Notes under the pieces: generated by a model
What the model was told of the DNA's origin: nothing
Databases searched by the model: none
The model's input: the letters and a program-made list of their open reading frames with translations, nothing else
Shown here: positions 1-7,333 of the stretch, piece after piece
How the letters are laid out: each line of letters opens with the position of its first letter
How positions within the stretch are numbered: position 1 is the stretch's first letter
Position numbers and translations under genes: made by a program
NCBI GenBank assembly: GCA_025363455.1
Contig: JANYDW010000031.1
Location: forward strand, 1-64,000
Source: Oleiharenicola sp.
GTDB taxonomy: Bacteria; Verrucomicrobiota; Verrucomicrobiia; Opitutales; Opitutaceae
Direction of reading: 5' to 3'
DNA: 64,000 nucleotides

Positions 1-609
1 TTTCAATCCGCGCCCCGCTCCGAGGAGCGGGGCGACAGCGTAATCAAGTCGGTGCCGTCGGGAATTGACTTGTTTCAATCCGCGCCCCGCTCCGAGGAGC
101 GGGGCGACGCGGAGCGCGTTAATCCACTTCACTTTCATGCGAGTTTCAATCCGCGCCCCGCTCCGAGGAGCGGGGCGACGTTGCTGAGGCAGCGCCTCCG
201 TGGCCCGTTGCTAAGTTTCAATCCGCGCCCCGCTCCGAGGAGCGGGGCGACTAATCACATGACAATAACACTCCCCACCGACATCGTTTCAATCCGCGCC
301 CCGCTCCGAGGAGCGGGGCGACCCGTCACGTTATGACGGCCGATGGTGTTGATTAGTGTTTCAATCCGCGCCCCGCTCCGAGGAGCGGGGCGACACCTAC
401 CGAGTCCTTGACGCTCAGTTCTTCGGAGTGTTTCAATCCGCGCCCCGCTCCGAGGAGCGGGGCGACGCTTCAAACGCGATCCGCGCGGCCTCAGCTTCAG
501 CGTTTCAATCCGCGCCCCGCTCCGAGGAGCGGGGCGACGTTTCCATTCAGACAGCACGAGCCAGACACCGATGTTTCAATCCGCGCCCCGCTCCGAGGAG
601 CGGGGCGAC
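1..609 (-). CRISPR. Type I-C CRISPR array, 9 repeats and 8 spacers visible, open at left edge
   Basis: Nine near-identical 37-nt repeats start at 1 (lacking its first base), 72, 143, 215, 286, 358, 430, 502 and 573. The spacers are unique and 34-35 nt long. On the plus strand a unit begins GTTTCAATCCGCGCCCC and ends GGAGCGGGGCGAC, so on the minus strand it ends in the ATTGAAAC handle typical of type I-C. That places transcription on the minus strand, in line with the cas operon. Each repeat carries a perfect palindrome able to form a stem of about 10 bp with a 4-nt loop, the expected substrate for Cas5c processing. The first repeat is cut by the window edge, so the array is longer than seen. 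No degenerate terminal repeat is visible. All open frames across the array are repeat artefacts. Confidence 0.98.
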
Positions 610-795
610 CGCGCTCAGGTTTTGGGCCTGAGCGCGAAAGACTTGTGGGCGGGTTTTGCGAAACTGTCAAAGAACGGAAAGTGCTTCGCCGGGCGAGGTC
701 TAACAAATGGAGCCTGCGCTTTGTCAGTGAGGCAGTTCTGCGAATCGCGAGAGGGTGTGGGGGGCTTCGAGGCGCAGGGTTCGCTTGCTTGCTTT
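610..795 (-). promoter_or_regulatory. CRISPR leader between cas2 and the array
   Basis: This non-coding stretch lies between the cas2 stop and the leader-proximal repeat, where the leader is expected given minus-strand transcription. Directly against the last repeat is a perfect 10-bp inverted repeat, CGCGCTCAGG at 610-619 and CCTGAGCGCG at 627-636, with a 7-nt loop. No clear promoter could be assigned. The leader role is inferred from position. Confidence 0.7.
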
Positions 796-1092
796 TCAAA
801 TCGTTAACGAGTCATCCACCACGTTTATTGGCACCTGCACGCCGTGGTGTTCGATCCGATGTTGGCCAGTCTGGTCGAGAAAGTAGATACGGAGAGAATC
901 CTGGGTGTCGTCAATCTCACTCAGCAACCGGCTGCGCAGCTCCACCCATTCCTTTTGTCCGAGTTGCATTTCAAAAACCGATTTCTGCACTCGCGTGCCG
1001 TAGGAAGTGCAGGCTTTCGCCACCCGGCGGAGACGCCGGGCGCCGGCGCGCTCTTCGCGCGTGCTGACATCGTAGGTTATCACCAGAAACAT
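796..1092 (-). CDS. cas2: CRISPR-associated endoribonuclease-fold protein Cas2
   Basis: The 98-residue protein has the normal Cas2 length and opens with MFLVITYDVS, the beta-strand carrying the conserved aspartate (Asp8). Cas2 dimers bridge two Cas1 dimers in the complex that inserts new spacers at the leader end. The gene is the last of the cas operon, 6 nt after cas1, and the array leader follows directly. No Shine-Dalgarno sequence is evident before the ATG. The order cas4-cas1-cas2-array is the usual type I-C order. Confidence 0.96.
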   Translation of the reverse strand: MFLVITYDVSTREERAGARRLRRVAKACTSYGTRVQKSVFEMQLGQKEWVELRSRLLSEIDDTQDSLRIYFLDQTGQHRIEHHGVQVPINVVDDSLTI

Positions 1093-1098
1093 GGCGGT

Positions 1099-2136
1099 TC
1101 AGGTAAAGAGGTGCGGTGTGTAGTCGGTTTCACTGCGAAGGGCTCGGGCCAGCAACCGGGCTTGGATGAAGACGAGTTGTCCGTGCCGGACTTTTTCCTG
1201 GAACAGCGGATGGTGGACCTCCTCAGCTTTCCGCTGCTGGTAGGCGGCGATGAGCGCTTTTCGAGCGGCTTCGGAGAGTTCCACGGAGCCACCGTCACGG
1301 GCCAAGAACTGGCCGACTTTCAGCTCGCCGCGGTTCACGAGAGTCAGGGCGAGGCGTTCAACCCAAGGACGAAACTCCTCCATGAGATCAAGCGCCAGCG
1401 ATTCGCGACCGGACCGGTCGGCATGGAGGTAGCCGGCGAAGGGATCGAGCCCGACGGCCGTCAGGGCCGAGACGCAGTCATGGCGGAGCAGGGCATAGAG
1501 AAAGGAAAGCAGGGCGTTGAGCGCATCGCGCGGCGGCCGGCGGCTGCGTCCGTCGAACGGGAAGCTGGCACGCAGGGCCGGTCTCAGGTGCCGGGAAAAT
1601 ACCTCGAAATGCAGCGCAGCGGCCCGGCCTTCGATGCCGCGGATCACATCGAGATCGTCGGAGGCTCGTCCGAGTTCGCGCAGGAGGTGGGCGTGGGCTT
1701 CCGCGACCGTGCGCAAGGAATCGCGATCGTCTTCCTCGGCGGCATCGCGGGCGCTGCGGGAGAGCAGCCAGCGCACATTGTGGAGTTTGCCGGCCACGAA
1801 GGCGCGCCCGAGCGCGGCGGAGCGGGCGGGGGACGCGGCCGCGGCGTGTTGGGCGCGGCGCAGGAGCATCGAGCCCTGCGGTACTCCTTCGACGCGGGCC
1901 TCCAGCCGGCCCCAGTCGGTGAAGAAGCAGACGCTGGCGCCGTGCTCCCAACACAGGCGCATGGCGGACGGCGAGACATAGATGTCGGCGCCGAAGACGA
2001 AGACCGACTCCAAGTTATGAACGGGCAGGGAGAGTTTTAGCTGTTTCTCGTGTTCGACCCGGAGAGCGAGGCCGTCGCGCCGAAGGGACAAGGCCGGGGT
2101 GAGAAGATAGAGGACGTTTTGAAGGTTCTGGGCCAT
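1099..2136 (-). CDS. cas1: CRISPR-associated integrase Cas1 (type I-C)
   Basis: This 345-residue Cas1 integrates spacers together with Cas2 and Cas4. The N-terminal beta domain includes a VFVFGADIYVSPSAM stretch. The alpha-helical domain carries the catalytic residues, with the Glu in RGIEGRAAALHFEVF and the His/Asp region in YLHADRSGRESLALDLMEEF. Length and motifs are normal for the type I-C branch, so it is probably active. It starts 8 nt after the cas4 stop and is followed by cas2 after 6 nt, which fits one adaptation transcript. Confidence 0.97.
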   Translation of the reverse strand: MAQNLQNVLYLLTPALSLRRDGLALRVEHEKQLKLSLPVHNLESVFVFGADIYVSPSAMRLCWEHGASVCFFTDWGRLEARVEGVPQGSMLLRRAQHAAAASPARSAALGRAFVAGKLHNVRWLLSRSARDAAEEDDRDSLRTVAEAHAHLLRELGRASDDLDVIRGIEGRAAALHFEVFSRHLRPALRASFPFDGRSRRPPRDALNALLSFLYALLRHDCVSALTAVGLDPFAGYLHADRSGRESLALDLMEEFRPWVERLALTLVNRGELKVGQFLARDGGSVELSEAARKALIAAYQQRKAEEVHHPLFQEKVRHGQLVFIQARLLARALRSETDYTPHLFT

Positions 2137-2144
2137 CGGCGGAG

Positions 2145-2795
2145 TCAGGTATAATCTCGCGGCTCAAAGAGCACGGCGCGGCGGACTGAAGCTGCTTCGG
2201 GGAGGCAGATTCCGCGCAGGGAGCAGCCATCGCATTGGGGCTTGAGCAGGGCGGGCGGGGCGTTGGGGCGGATCAGGGAAGCGCGCAGAGCATCGAGCGT
2301 GGCGAGGGTAAGGGAGCGGAGCGGCGAATCGAAAGCGACCTCATCGCGTTTGGCGGAGGCGACGTGGTAGATCAGGCCGGCTTCGATGCGGAGCCCGAGC
2401 ATTTCCTCCAAGCAGAGAGCCTGGGCGCAGAGCTGGACCTGATCGTTGGACCAGCGGCGAGCCGGGCCTTTCTTGTATTCCACGGGCCTAGCTTCCACGA
2501 TCCGCGGGATATCAGATTTCAAATTAGCGATTTCAGATTCATGGAAATCCGCCCGGCGGATTTCCACCAAGTCAGCCTTGCCGGTGAGCCCGAGGGTGTC
2601 GGAGTAGAGCGGCAGGGCACGCAGCAGTTCCCATCCGGCGCGGTGCTCATAACCGGGGTGATCGACGGCCTCGTGGGCGAGATTGCCGAGAAGGGTATGC
2701 TCGTTGGTGCCCCGAAGGCCGTCCACGAATTTCAGGTGGGCGCGGCGCTCGCAGTAGAGGAAGTCGTTGAGCGCGGAGAGGGGCAACGGTTCCAT
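2145..2795 (-). CDS. cas4: CRISPR adaptation nuclease Cas4 with a low-complexity insertion
   Basis: The 216-residue protein is a RecB-family nuclease that trims prespacers and selects the PAM with Cas1-Cas2. The iron-sulfur cysteines are Cys15, Cys188, Cys191 and Cys197. Nuclease residues are recognisable as His41, Asp75 (TGKADLVEI) and Glu106/Lys108 (VEYKKG). Between the Asp and Glu motifs, residues of about 80-101 look like an extra segment. The DNA there (2511-2540) is a low-complexity AATCTGAAATC-like array next to a perfect 11-bp-arm palindrome at 2543-2565. The frame is preserved. It is unusual that a toxin-antitoxin pair and a chimeric cas4/cas7 remnant separate this gene from cas7, since the two normally sit side by side. 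Confidence 0.93.
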   Translation of the reverse strand: MEPLPLSALNDFLYCERRAHLKFVDGLRGTNEHTLLGNLAHEAVDHPGYEHRAGWELLRALPLYSDTLGLTGKADLVEIRRADFHESEIANLKSDIPRIVEARPVEYKKGPARRWSNDQVQLCAQALCLEEMLGLRIEAGLIYHVASAKRDEVAFDSPLRSLTLATLDALRASLIRPNAPPALLKPQCDGCSLRGICLPEAASVRRAVLFEPRDYT

Positions 2796-2816
2796 GGTGC
2801 GCTGCCGGCGTGAAAA

Positions 2817-3164
2817 TTACTGTCCCTGGGCCTCGGCCAGCCGTTCGGCAAGGCGCTGGCGCAAAAGGGCGACACGGGGTGGCGCGAGGACGCCGATGCG
2901 GCCCTTGATGATGGATTGGGGGACGGTGGCGAGGAATCCGAGACGGACGATGGAGGGTGCGGCGAGACCGGTGCGGGCAAAGTCCGGGTCGTTGAGATCG
3001 ATCAGGTCGTCAAAATCAGGCACGCGCTGGCGGAGCTGGCTGCTGATGCCACAGACCAGAATGTCATCAAACGGGGGCAGCTGGCAGAGGACGAGGGTCG
3101 GGCGGAGTTTGGCGTGGCCGTCGGCCTGAGGCAGGAGCGCGAGGACGATGTCACCGGACTTCAT
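2817..3164 (-). CDS. PemK/MazF-like toxin
   Basis: The 115-residue protein begins MKSGDIVLALLPQADGHAKL and continues with RPTLVLCQL, matching the PemK/MazF/ChpA barrel (G-D-I-V near the start, K-x-R-P, then L-V-L). Members of this family are mostly sequence-specific mRNA endoribonucleases that are neutralised by a small antitoxin. The start at 3164 gives the GDIV motif right after the initiator; 3173 is an alternative. It overlaps the antitoxin gene by 14 bp, as is common in type II pairs. It ends 21 nt before cas4, so the pair sits inside the cas operon on the same strand. Cleavage activity is inferred from the family. Confidence 0.8.
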   Translation of the reverse strand: MKSGDIVLALLPQADGHAKLRPTLVLCQLPPFDDILVCGISSQLRQRVPDFDDLIDLNDPDFARTGLAAPSIVRLGFLATVPQSIIKGRIGVLAPPRVALLRQRLAERLAEAQGQ

Positions 3165-3390
3165 AGCGGGCATTGGGCTCCTCGACGACGCGGTGGGAGT
3201 AGTCAGGTTCGGCATCGCCGTAGGCCCGGGCGAGGCCCTGGGCGGCGAGCCGGAGGAAGGCCGCGCGGTCGGCCTCCGACTCGGGAGGGAGCACGGTGAC
3301 GAGGAGACGGGCCTGGGGCGGGATGACGTAGGGCTCTTCCAGCCGGATGTGGGTGCCGTCAAACACGGCGGAGAGGGTGACGGTTTTCAT
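3151..3390 (-). CDS. Small antitoxin partner of the PemK/MazF-like toxin
   Basis: The 79-residue protein starts MKTVTLSAVFDGTHIRLEEP and carries the AVFDG-H-I-L-EP pattern typical of small AF2212/DUF104-like antitoxins. The C-terminal half is charged and contains GLARAYGDAEPDY, often seen in antitoxins next to PemK/MazF-type toxins. The N-terminal beta part would be for dimer formation or DNA binding and the tail for binding the toxin; this is inferred from family. It is encoded just upstream of the toxin and overlaps it. The start at 3390 was chosen over the longer frame because family similarity begins there. About 95 nt separate it from the chimeric remnant upstream. Confidence 0.72.
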   Translation of the reverse strand: MKTVTLSAVFDGTHIRLEEPYVIPPQARLLVTVLPPESEADRAAFLRLAAQGLARAYGDAEPDYSHRVVEEPNARYEVR

Positions 3391-3485
3391 GGAGAAGAAG
3401 GTGACAGCGAGCGCCCAAAAGTCGAGAGGAGGCACGGTAAGAACGAAGCCATGCACTGCGGACACTGAAACTGGGGGGCAAAGCG

Positions 3486-3929
3486 TCAGGTGACTGCGGG
3501 GATTTCCCAGATCAGGCGTCTGGCGGTGATGGTGGGCAACGGATTGTTGCCGTCCTTGGCGGCGGGTTTAGTTTCGGAGCAGCCGCTGACAACGCCGTGG
3601 TTGTTCGTGAGCGTGTAGAGCGGGCCGTCGGGGGCGGAGCCGGTGTAGTCGTGGAGACCACCCGGGAACTCGCTCCCGGAGGGGAACTTGCCGGCAGCGT
3701 CCTTTCGGCCCGTGACCTTGACCAGATCAAGGACCTTGTGGGCGGGGGCATTACCGAGGGCGGACGTGTGCTGGAAGTCCACGTGCTCGTGTGCCAGATC
3801 GCCGATGACGGTGTGCTCATTTTCCCCGCGCAGGCCCTCGATGAACTTCAACCCCGCCCGCCGCGGGCAAAAGAGGAAGTCGTTCAGGGCGCTGAGGGGG
3901 AGTGGTGACTCTCCGGTTGCCGGATTCAC
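3486..3929 (-). pseudogene. Chimeric remnant: Cas4 N-terminus fused to a Cas7-like C-terminus
   Basis: The 147-codon frame starts with GTG, whose last bases overlap the cas7 stop (GTGA). Residues of about 9-51 match the start of the complete Cas4 in this operon: PLPLSALNDFL, then CPRR, LKF, GLRG-x-NEHT and LAHE. At about residue 52 similarity switches to the end of Cas7: FQHTSALGNAPAHK against FKHASSLGNAPAHK. The last 70 residues are unlike either gene. The nuclease core and most iron-sulfur cysteines are absent, so it cannot be a working Cas4, and the Cas7 RNA-binding body is missing. Both parts differ clearly from the intact copies, so this is not a recent duplication. The open frame could still be translated, but no function is claimed. 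Confidence 0.85.
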
Positions 3930-4804
3930 AGAAGAGACTGAACGGTGATACCGGCGGGGAGACCTTGCTCGTTCACCGTGACGTCGTAGTCGGAGAATTG
4001 CCGGGCTGCGGTAGTCGCGCCAGGCTTGCGGGCGACGGTAACGCGCTCGAACAGTTTGTGGGCCGGGGCATTGCCGAGGGACGAAGCATGCTTGAAGACG
4101 ACGAGCTTTTGCGGGGCCATGGTGCCGCGACTGGCGGAGCGGTCGTGATCGAACATCTGGGACAAGGCTTGCCAGAAGAGTTCGAGGTCGGCGTCAGTAA
4201 AGCCGGTATCCTTGGCGAGGTTGGCGGAGATGAAGCCGTGGCAGCGATAGAGGCCGTAGGGGATGAGGTTTTTGCGGCCCATTTCACCTTCTTCCTTATC
4301 GGTGTCGGTAACACGGGTGATGCAGAGATCGATTGGCAGGATCGTATCTATGCTCCGGGAGAATGTCATTTGCACCGGGCCCCGAATCTGGCCGGCGTTT
4401 GGGCCAGTCGACATGACACCGCCGAAGGTTCGAACGTCAAAGTAGCGCTCGCAGAGTTTCTGTTGCAGGGTGCGGATGTCTTTTTGTGAACGATTTTTTG
4501 CCTTATCGGTATCCCACTTGCCCTCGCCCTTCTTGAAGTCGGGAAGGTTTGCTTCCTTGCACGCTTCGGCGATGCGGGGATTCAAGGGCGATTTGGTCTG
4601 CACAAAAATATCGTTTCGTGGGCCGCCTACTTGGAGCACGTAGTTGCGGACCTTGCGTTTGAGGCAGACATCAGAAACGAGGCCGTGCATGTCCTGCGGG
4701 TCCACACGGGGGGAGTTGGCGGCGTCGGGGTCGCCGTTGGGATTGCCGTCTTTGCAGTCGAAGAGATAAACGAAGTCGTAGCGGGATTGGATGGGTTGAG
4801 ACAT
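3926..4804 (-). CDS. cas7: Cascade backbone protein Cas7 (type I-C, Csd2)
   Basis: The 292-residue Cas7 coats the crRNA spacer in the type I-C effector complex. The start at 4804 gives MSQPIQSRYDFVYLFDCKDG followed by NPNGDPD, the family signature; the longer upstream frame overlaps cas8c in the wrong frame and is artefactual. Further family features are the basic LKRKVRNYV region, the TFGGVMSTG glycine-rich stretch and the C-terminal HASSLGNAPAHK. The leader before the ATG is pyrimidine-rich with no Shine-Dalgarno sequence. The stop overlaps the GTG of the chimeric remnant by 4 bp, the coupling usually seen between cas7 and cas4. Confidence 0.96.
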   Translation of the reverse strand: MSQPIQSRYDFVYLFDCKDGNPNGDPDAANSPRVDPQDMHGLVSDVCLKRKVRNYVLQVGGPRNDIFVQTKSPLNPRIAEACKEANLPDFKKGEGKWDTDKAKNRSQKDIRTLQQKLCERYFDVRTFGGVMSTGPNAGQIRGPVQMTFSRSIDTILPIDLCITRVTDTDKEEGEMGRKNLIPYGLYRCHGFISANLAKDTGFTDADLELFWQALSQMFDHDRSASRGTMAPQKLVVFKHASSLGNAPAHKLFERVTVARKPGATTAARQFSDYDVTVNEQGLPAGITVQSLL

Positions 4805-4847
4805 GGGAGGAGGAGTTGAGTGTGAGGAGATGAGTTTGGATAGTGGA

Positions 4848-6617
4848 CTAAGAGCTGGCGGCCTCGGCTGCTGCCTTGGCTTCGTTCCGTTCGGTGGTGC
4901 GACGTCGATAGTCGGCTTTTTGGTGATAGTAGCCGAGGGCGAATCGGCCCTGAGCTTCAAGGTCGAGCGAGGCAGGGAAAGCTTTCCCGAGAGCGGAAGA
5001 GATTTCCTCAAAATCCTTGCGGGTATTTTCGGCGATGCCACCACCGGCCTTGGCGAGGTGAAACTGGGCGTTGCGGAACAGGCGGCCCATGACGAGTGCA
5101 GGAGTGACACTGGCGCTGGCGTAGAATCGCTCGACCACGCCGGCGTTGACCCCGCCGAGAGCGAGATATTGCAGGCGGTCAAACACGGCGAAGAGACGTC
5201 CGCACAGGTAGGCGGCGTCGGAGGAGTCGGAGTCGAGTGAGGCAGTCATGGGACGAATGGCGGGTTGATGTTTCGATGAGTTGAGAGAGCGGTTGAGGCA
5301 GGCCCGAATCAGGGCCATACGAGCGGGATTGAGGCGTGGGTCAGCGTGATCGCCGGGTTGCTTGTTTTCGATCTGTTGGCGGCGGAGCGCCGCAGTCAGT
5401 GCCGTTTGAGGCAGTGCTGTGCCACGCAGGGCGGCGTAGAGGAGTTGGGTCGGGATTTGCGGGGGGAGCTCATCGATCTTATCCCGAACCATCGCATAGA
5501 GGAGGCGGCCGAGCTTGAAGGCATTTTCTTCCTTGGCACCGTCAGGTGAGATGATCGTGAGATCGGAAAACCAACGACGGATGTGGGCTTCGACTTCGGG
5601 GACGGTGCATTCGAGCCAGTCGCGGACAACGATGCGGCCAAGGTTGCCGGACAGACTCATCGCGTAGTAGGCGTTGGTTTGAATGGAGGCTGGGGCGATG
5701 CCGGTTTGTGGGGCGGAGAGGAGGTTTTTGACTTCGGCTTCGTCAGCGGAAGTGAGCAGGACGAAGAGATCAGTGGGGGCTGGCTCGCGGGTCCAATGGA
5801 GATGGATCGAGTCGTTGGTCGGCCGCCACCCGAGAGAAATGAGCGTATTGAGCGCGGAACGAAACTTGAGTTCGGAATCTGCGCTGATGGCTGCGTTTTG
5901 GGCCTGCTCCAAGCCATAAGAGGCGAAAGACGGGCACTCCTTGTTGAATGCGATGAGAGTAGTGCCGGTCGCCAACCCTCCGGGCACTCCTTCGATTTTC
6001 TCTGTGGTATCAAGCGTCTCGGCCAGACGCCCGCTGGCGAGGCATACGCGTTGACTGCGTGTGGTCGAGGCGCGGAGAGCCGCTCGGCGAGTGCGCCAGA
6101 ATGTTTTCAAGGCAGAGTTGTCCAAGAGATTTTCGCCGGCAATTTGAAAGGTGGCGTTGTCGGTCGGCTTGGCTTTCGCGGAGACGAAGGCGGTGTGTAG
6201 CCGGGCGAGTTCGGTTTCGTCGGCGAGGAAGGAGAGGAGTGCGGCCAGTTTGGCCGAGGTCTCGGGCGCAGCGGTGGAGGCCTCGCTGAGGAGTTTCTTG
6301 AAGTAGGCGTGCTGCACGCGGCGGCCGTCGGCTTTTTCAGGAGCCTTGGGGTTCGGCAGCAGGACGGCGCGCTCCAGACTGTCGGCGAGAAAGTGGGACT
6401 TGTCGCCTTGGTTGAGTTCGTTGGACGAGGTGAAGGCGCGGAGCAATTTCTTGGGCTGCGGCTTCTTGACGGTGGGATCGTCGTAGAGCGGAATCGGATC
6501 GCCCGAGAGTTTCCCGTCGGCGGTTATCGGAATCAGCCAATGGATGGACGCGGCTTTAAAATCGGGGTCGCCGAGGTTGTCGCGTTCGGCGTAGGCGATG
6601 AGGGCTTGGAGCATCAT
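4848..6617 (-). CDS. cas8c: Cascade large subunit Cas8c (Csd1)
   Basis: The 589-residue protein is the type I-C large subunit, which recognises the PAM and, in this subtype, can also give rise to an internal small subunit (Cas11c) by internal initiation. The start at 6617 is an ATGATG whose second codon shares bases with the cas5 stop. A GGAGGTG sits about 8 nt upstream, one of few clear ribosome sites in the window. It opens MMLQALIAYAERDNLGDPDF, typical of Csd1. The glycine/asparagine-rich middle (AYYAMSLSGNLGRIVVRDW) and the late QYLALGGVNAGVVERFYAS are also family-like. An internal Cas11c start could not be located confidently. Confidence 0.94.
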   Translation of the reverse strand: MMLQALIAYAERDNLGDPDFKAASIHWLIPITADGKLSGDPIPLYDDPTVKKPQPKKLLRAFTSSNELNQGDKSHFLADSLERAVLLPNPKAPEKADGRRVQHAYFKKLLSEASTAAPETSAKLAALLSFLADETELARLHTAFVSAKAKPTDNATFQIAGENLLDNSALKTFWRTRRAALRASTTRSQRVCLASGRLAETLDTTEKIEGVPGGLATGTTLIAFNKECPSFASYGLEQAQNAAISADSELKFRSALNTLISLGWRPTNDSIHLHWTREPAPTDLFVLLTSADEAEVKNLLSAPQTGIAPASIQTNAYYAMSLSGNLGRIVVRDWLECTVPEVEAHIRRWFSDLTIISPDGAKEENAFKLGRLLYAMVRDKIDELPPQIPTQLLYAALRGTALPQTALTAALRRQQIENKQPGDHADPRLNPARMALIRACLNRSLNSSKHQPAIRPMTASLDSDSSDAAYLCGRLFAVFDRLQYLALGGVNAGVVERFYASASVTPALVMGRLFRNAQFHLAKAGGGIAENTRKDFEEISSALGKAFPASLDLEAQGRFALGYYHQKADYRRRTTERNEAKAAAEAASS

Positions 6618-7333
6618 GCGGCACCTCCGAGTTGCTTGCGGACTTCGGACCATGCAGGGACTTCGACGATGCCTTTTTTGAGGGCGGCACGGAAAAAGGT
6701 GATTTGCGGACGGGCCTCAATCCTGCCGGCTTGCCAAGCGTCGCCGATATCGAGGTCGAACACATCGTAGAGCATTAGTCCAAGATCGGCGTCGGCGTTC
6801 ATGCCGGGTGCGACTTGCATGTCGGAAGCGGAGGCGGTTTCAAAGTGCGCAGGAAACTCGCGACAGCCAAAGCTGGGCTGATGAAAGCACTGGCCTTGCT
6901 CGATGCGGCGGCGGGCCATGCCATAGTATTTGCCGAGGTTGTCGTCTCCAACCGGTTCGTCTTCGCCATGAGGTCGGAAACGCGCACGACCGGCGAGCGG
7001 GGTGAGGGCCAGGCTGGCTTCAATCACATAATCGACTTGGCGCAGGGCGAGCGTGTTGCGTTGGGTGCGGTCCTCGTCGGCAAAGATGGGCTCGGGGTTG
7101 CGCGGAGCCTTTGATTTCACCTCGTTGCGCCGGAAGGCGAGGAACTGGACGGGGCGGCGGACGGCGATGCGATGAATACGCCAGCGGAATTGCGGTTTGT
7201 AGAGAATGGCTTCGAGCAGACCGCGGGCGGCGCTGGGCGTGATGACCGGGTAGCTGACGCGCTCCACCTTCATTTCGGGACGGGTGAAGCAGGCGAGGTC
7301 TCCCCAGGCGCGGAGATAGATGGGGTTGTTCAT
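6614..7333 (-). CDS. cas5c: Cas5c (Cas5d), crRNA-processing subunit
   Basis: The 239-residue protein is the type I-C Cas5, which both caps the crRNA 5' handle and, in place of Cas6, cleaves the repeat hairpin of the precursor. The N-terminus has the YLRAWGDLACFTRPEMKVER strand, followed by VITPSAARGLLEAILYKP, a highly conserved Cas5 helix. The residues GKYYGMARRR-E and the CFHQPSFGCREF stretch are also typical of Cas5c. It overlaps cas3 by 4 bp on its 5' side and cas8c by 4 bp on its 3' side, so the three genes are translationally coupled. There is no cas6 in the locus, as expected. Confidence 0.95.
   Translation of the reverse strand: MNNPIYLRAWGDLACFTRPEMKVERVSYPVITPSAARGLLEAILYKPQFRWRIHRIAVRRPVQFLAFRRNEVKSKAPRNPEPIFADEDRTQRNTLALRQVDYVIEASLALTPLAGRARFRPHGEDEPVGDDNLGKYYGMARRRIEQGQCFHQPSFGCREFPAHFETASASDMQVAPGMNADADLGLMLYDVFDLDIGDAWQAGRIEARPQITFFRAALKKGIVEVPAWSEVRKQLGGAA

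Noticed and set aside
52-1067. Several open frames through the CRISPR array and leader
   Set aside because: They consist of translated repeats in all frames and have no independent coding signal.
844-2040. 398-codon plus-strand frame opposite cas1-cas2
   Set aside because: Shadow of cas1 and cas2, which have clear catalytic motifs on the minus strand.
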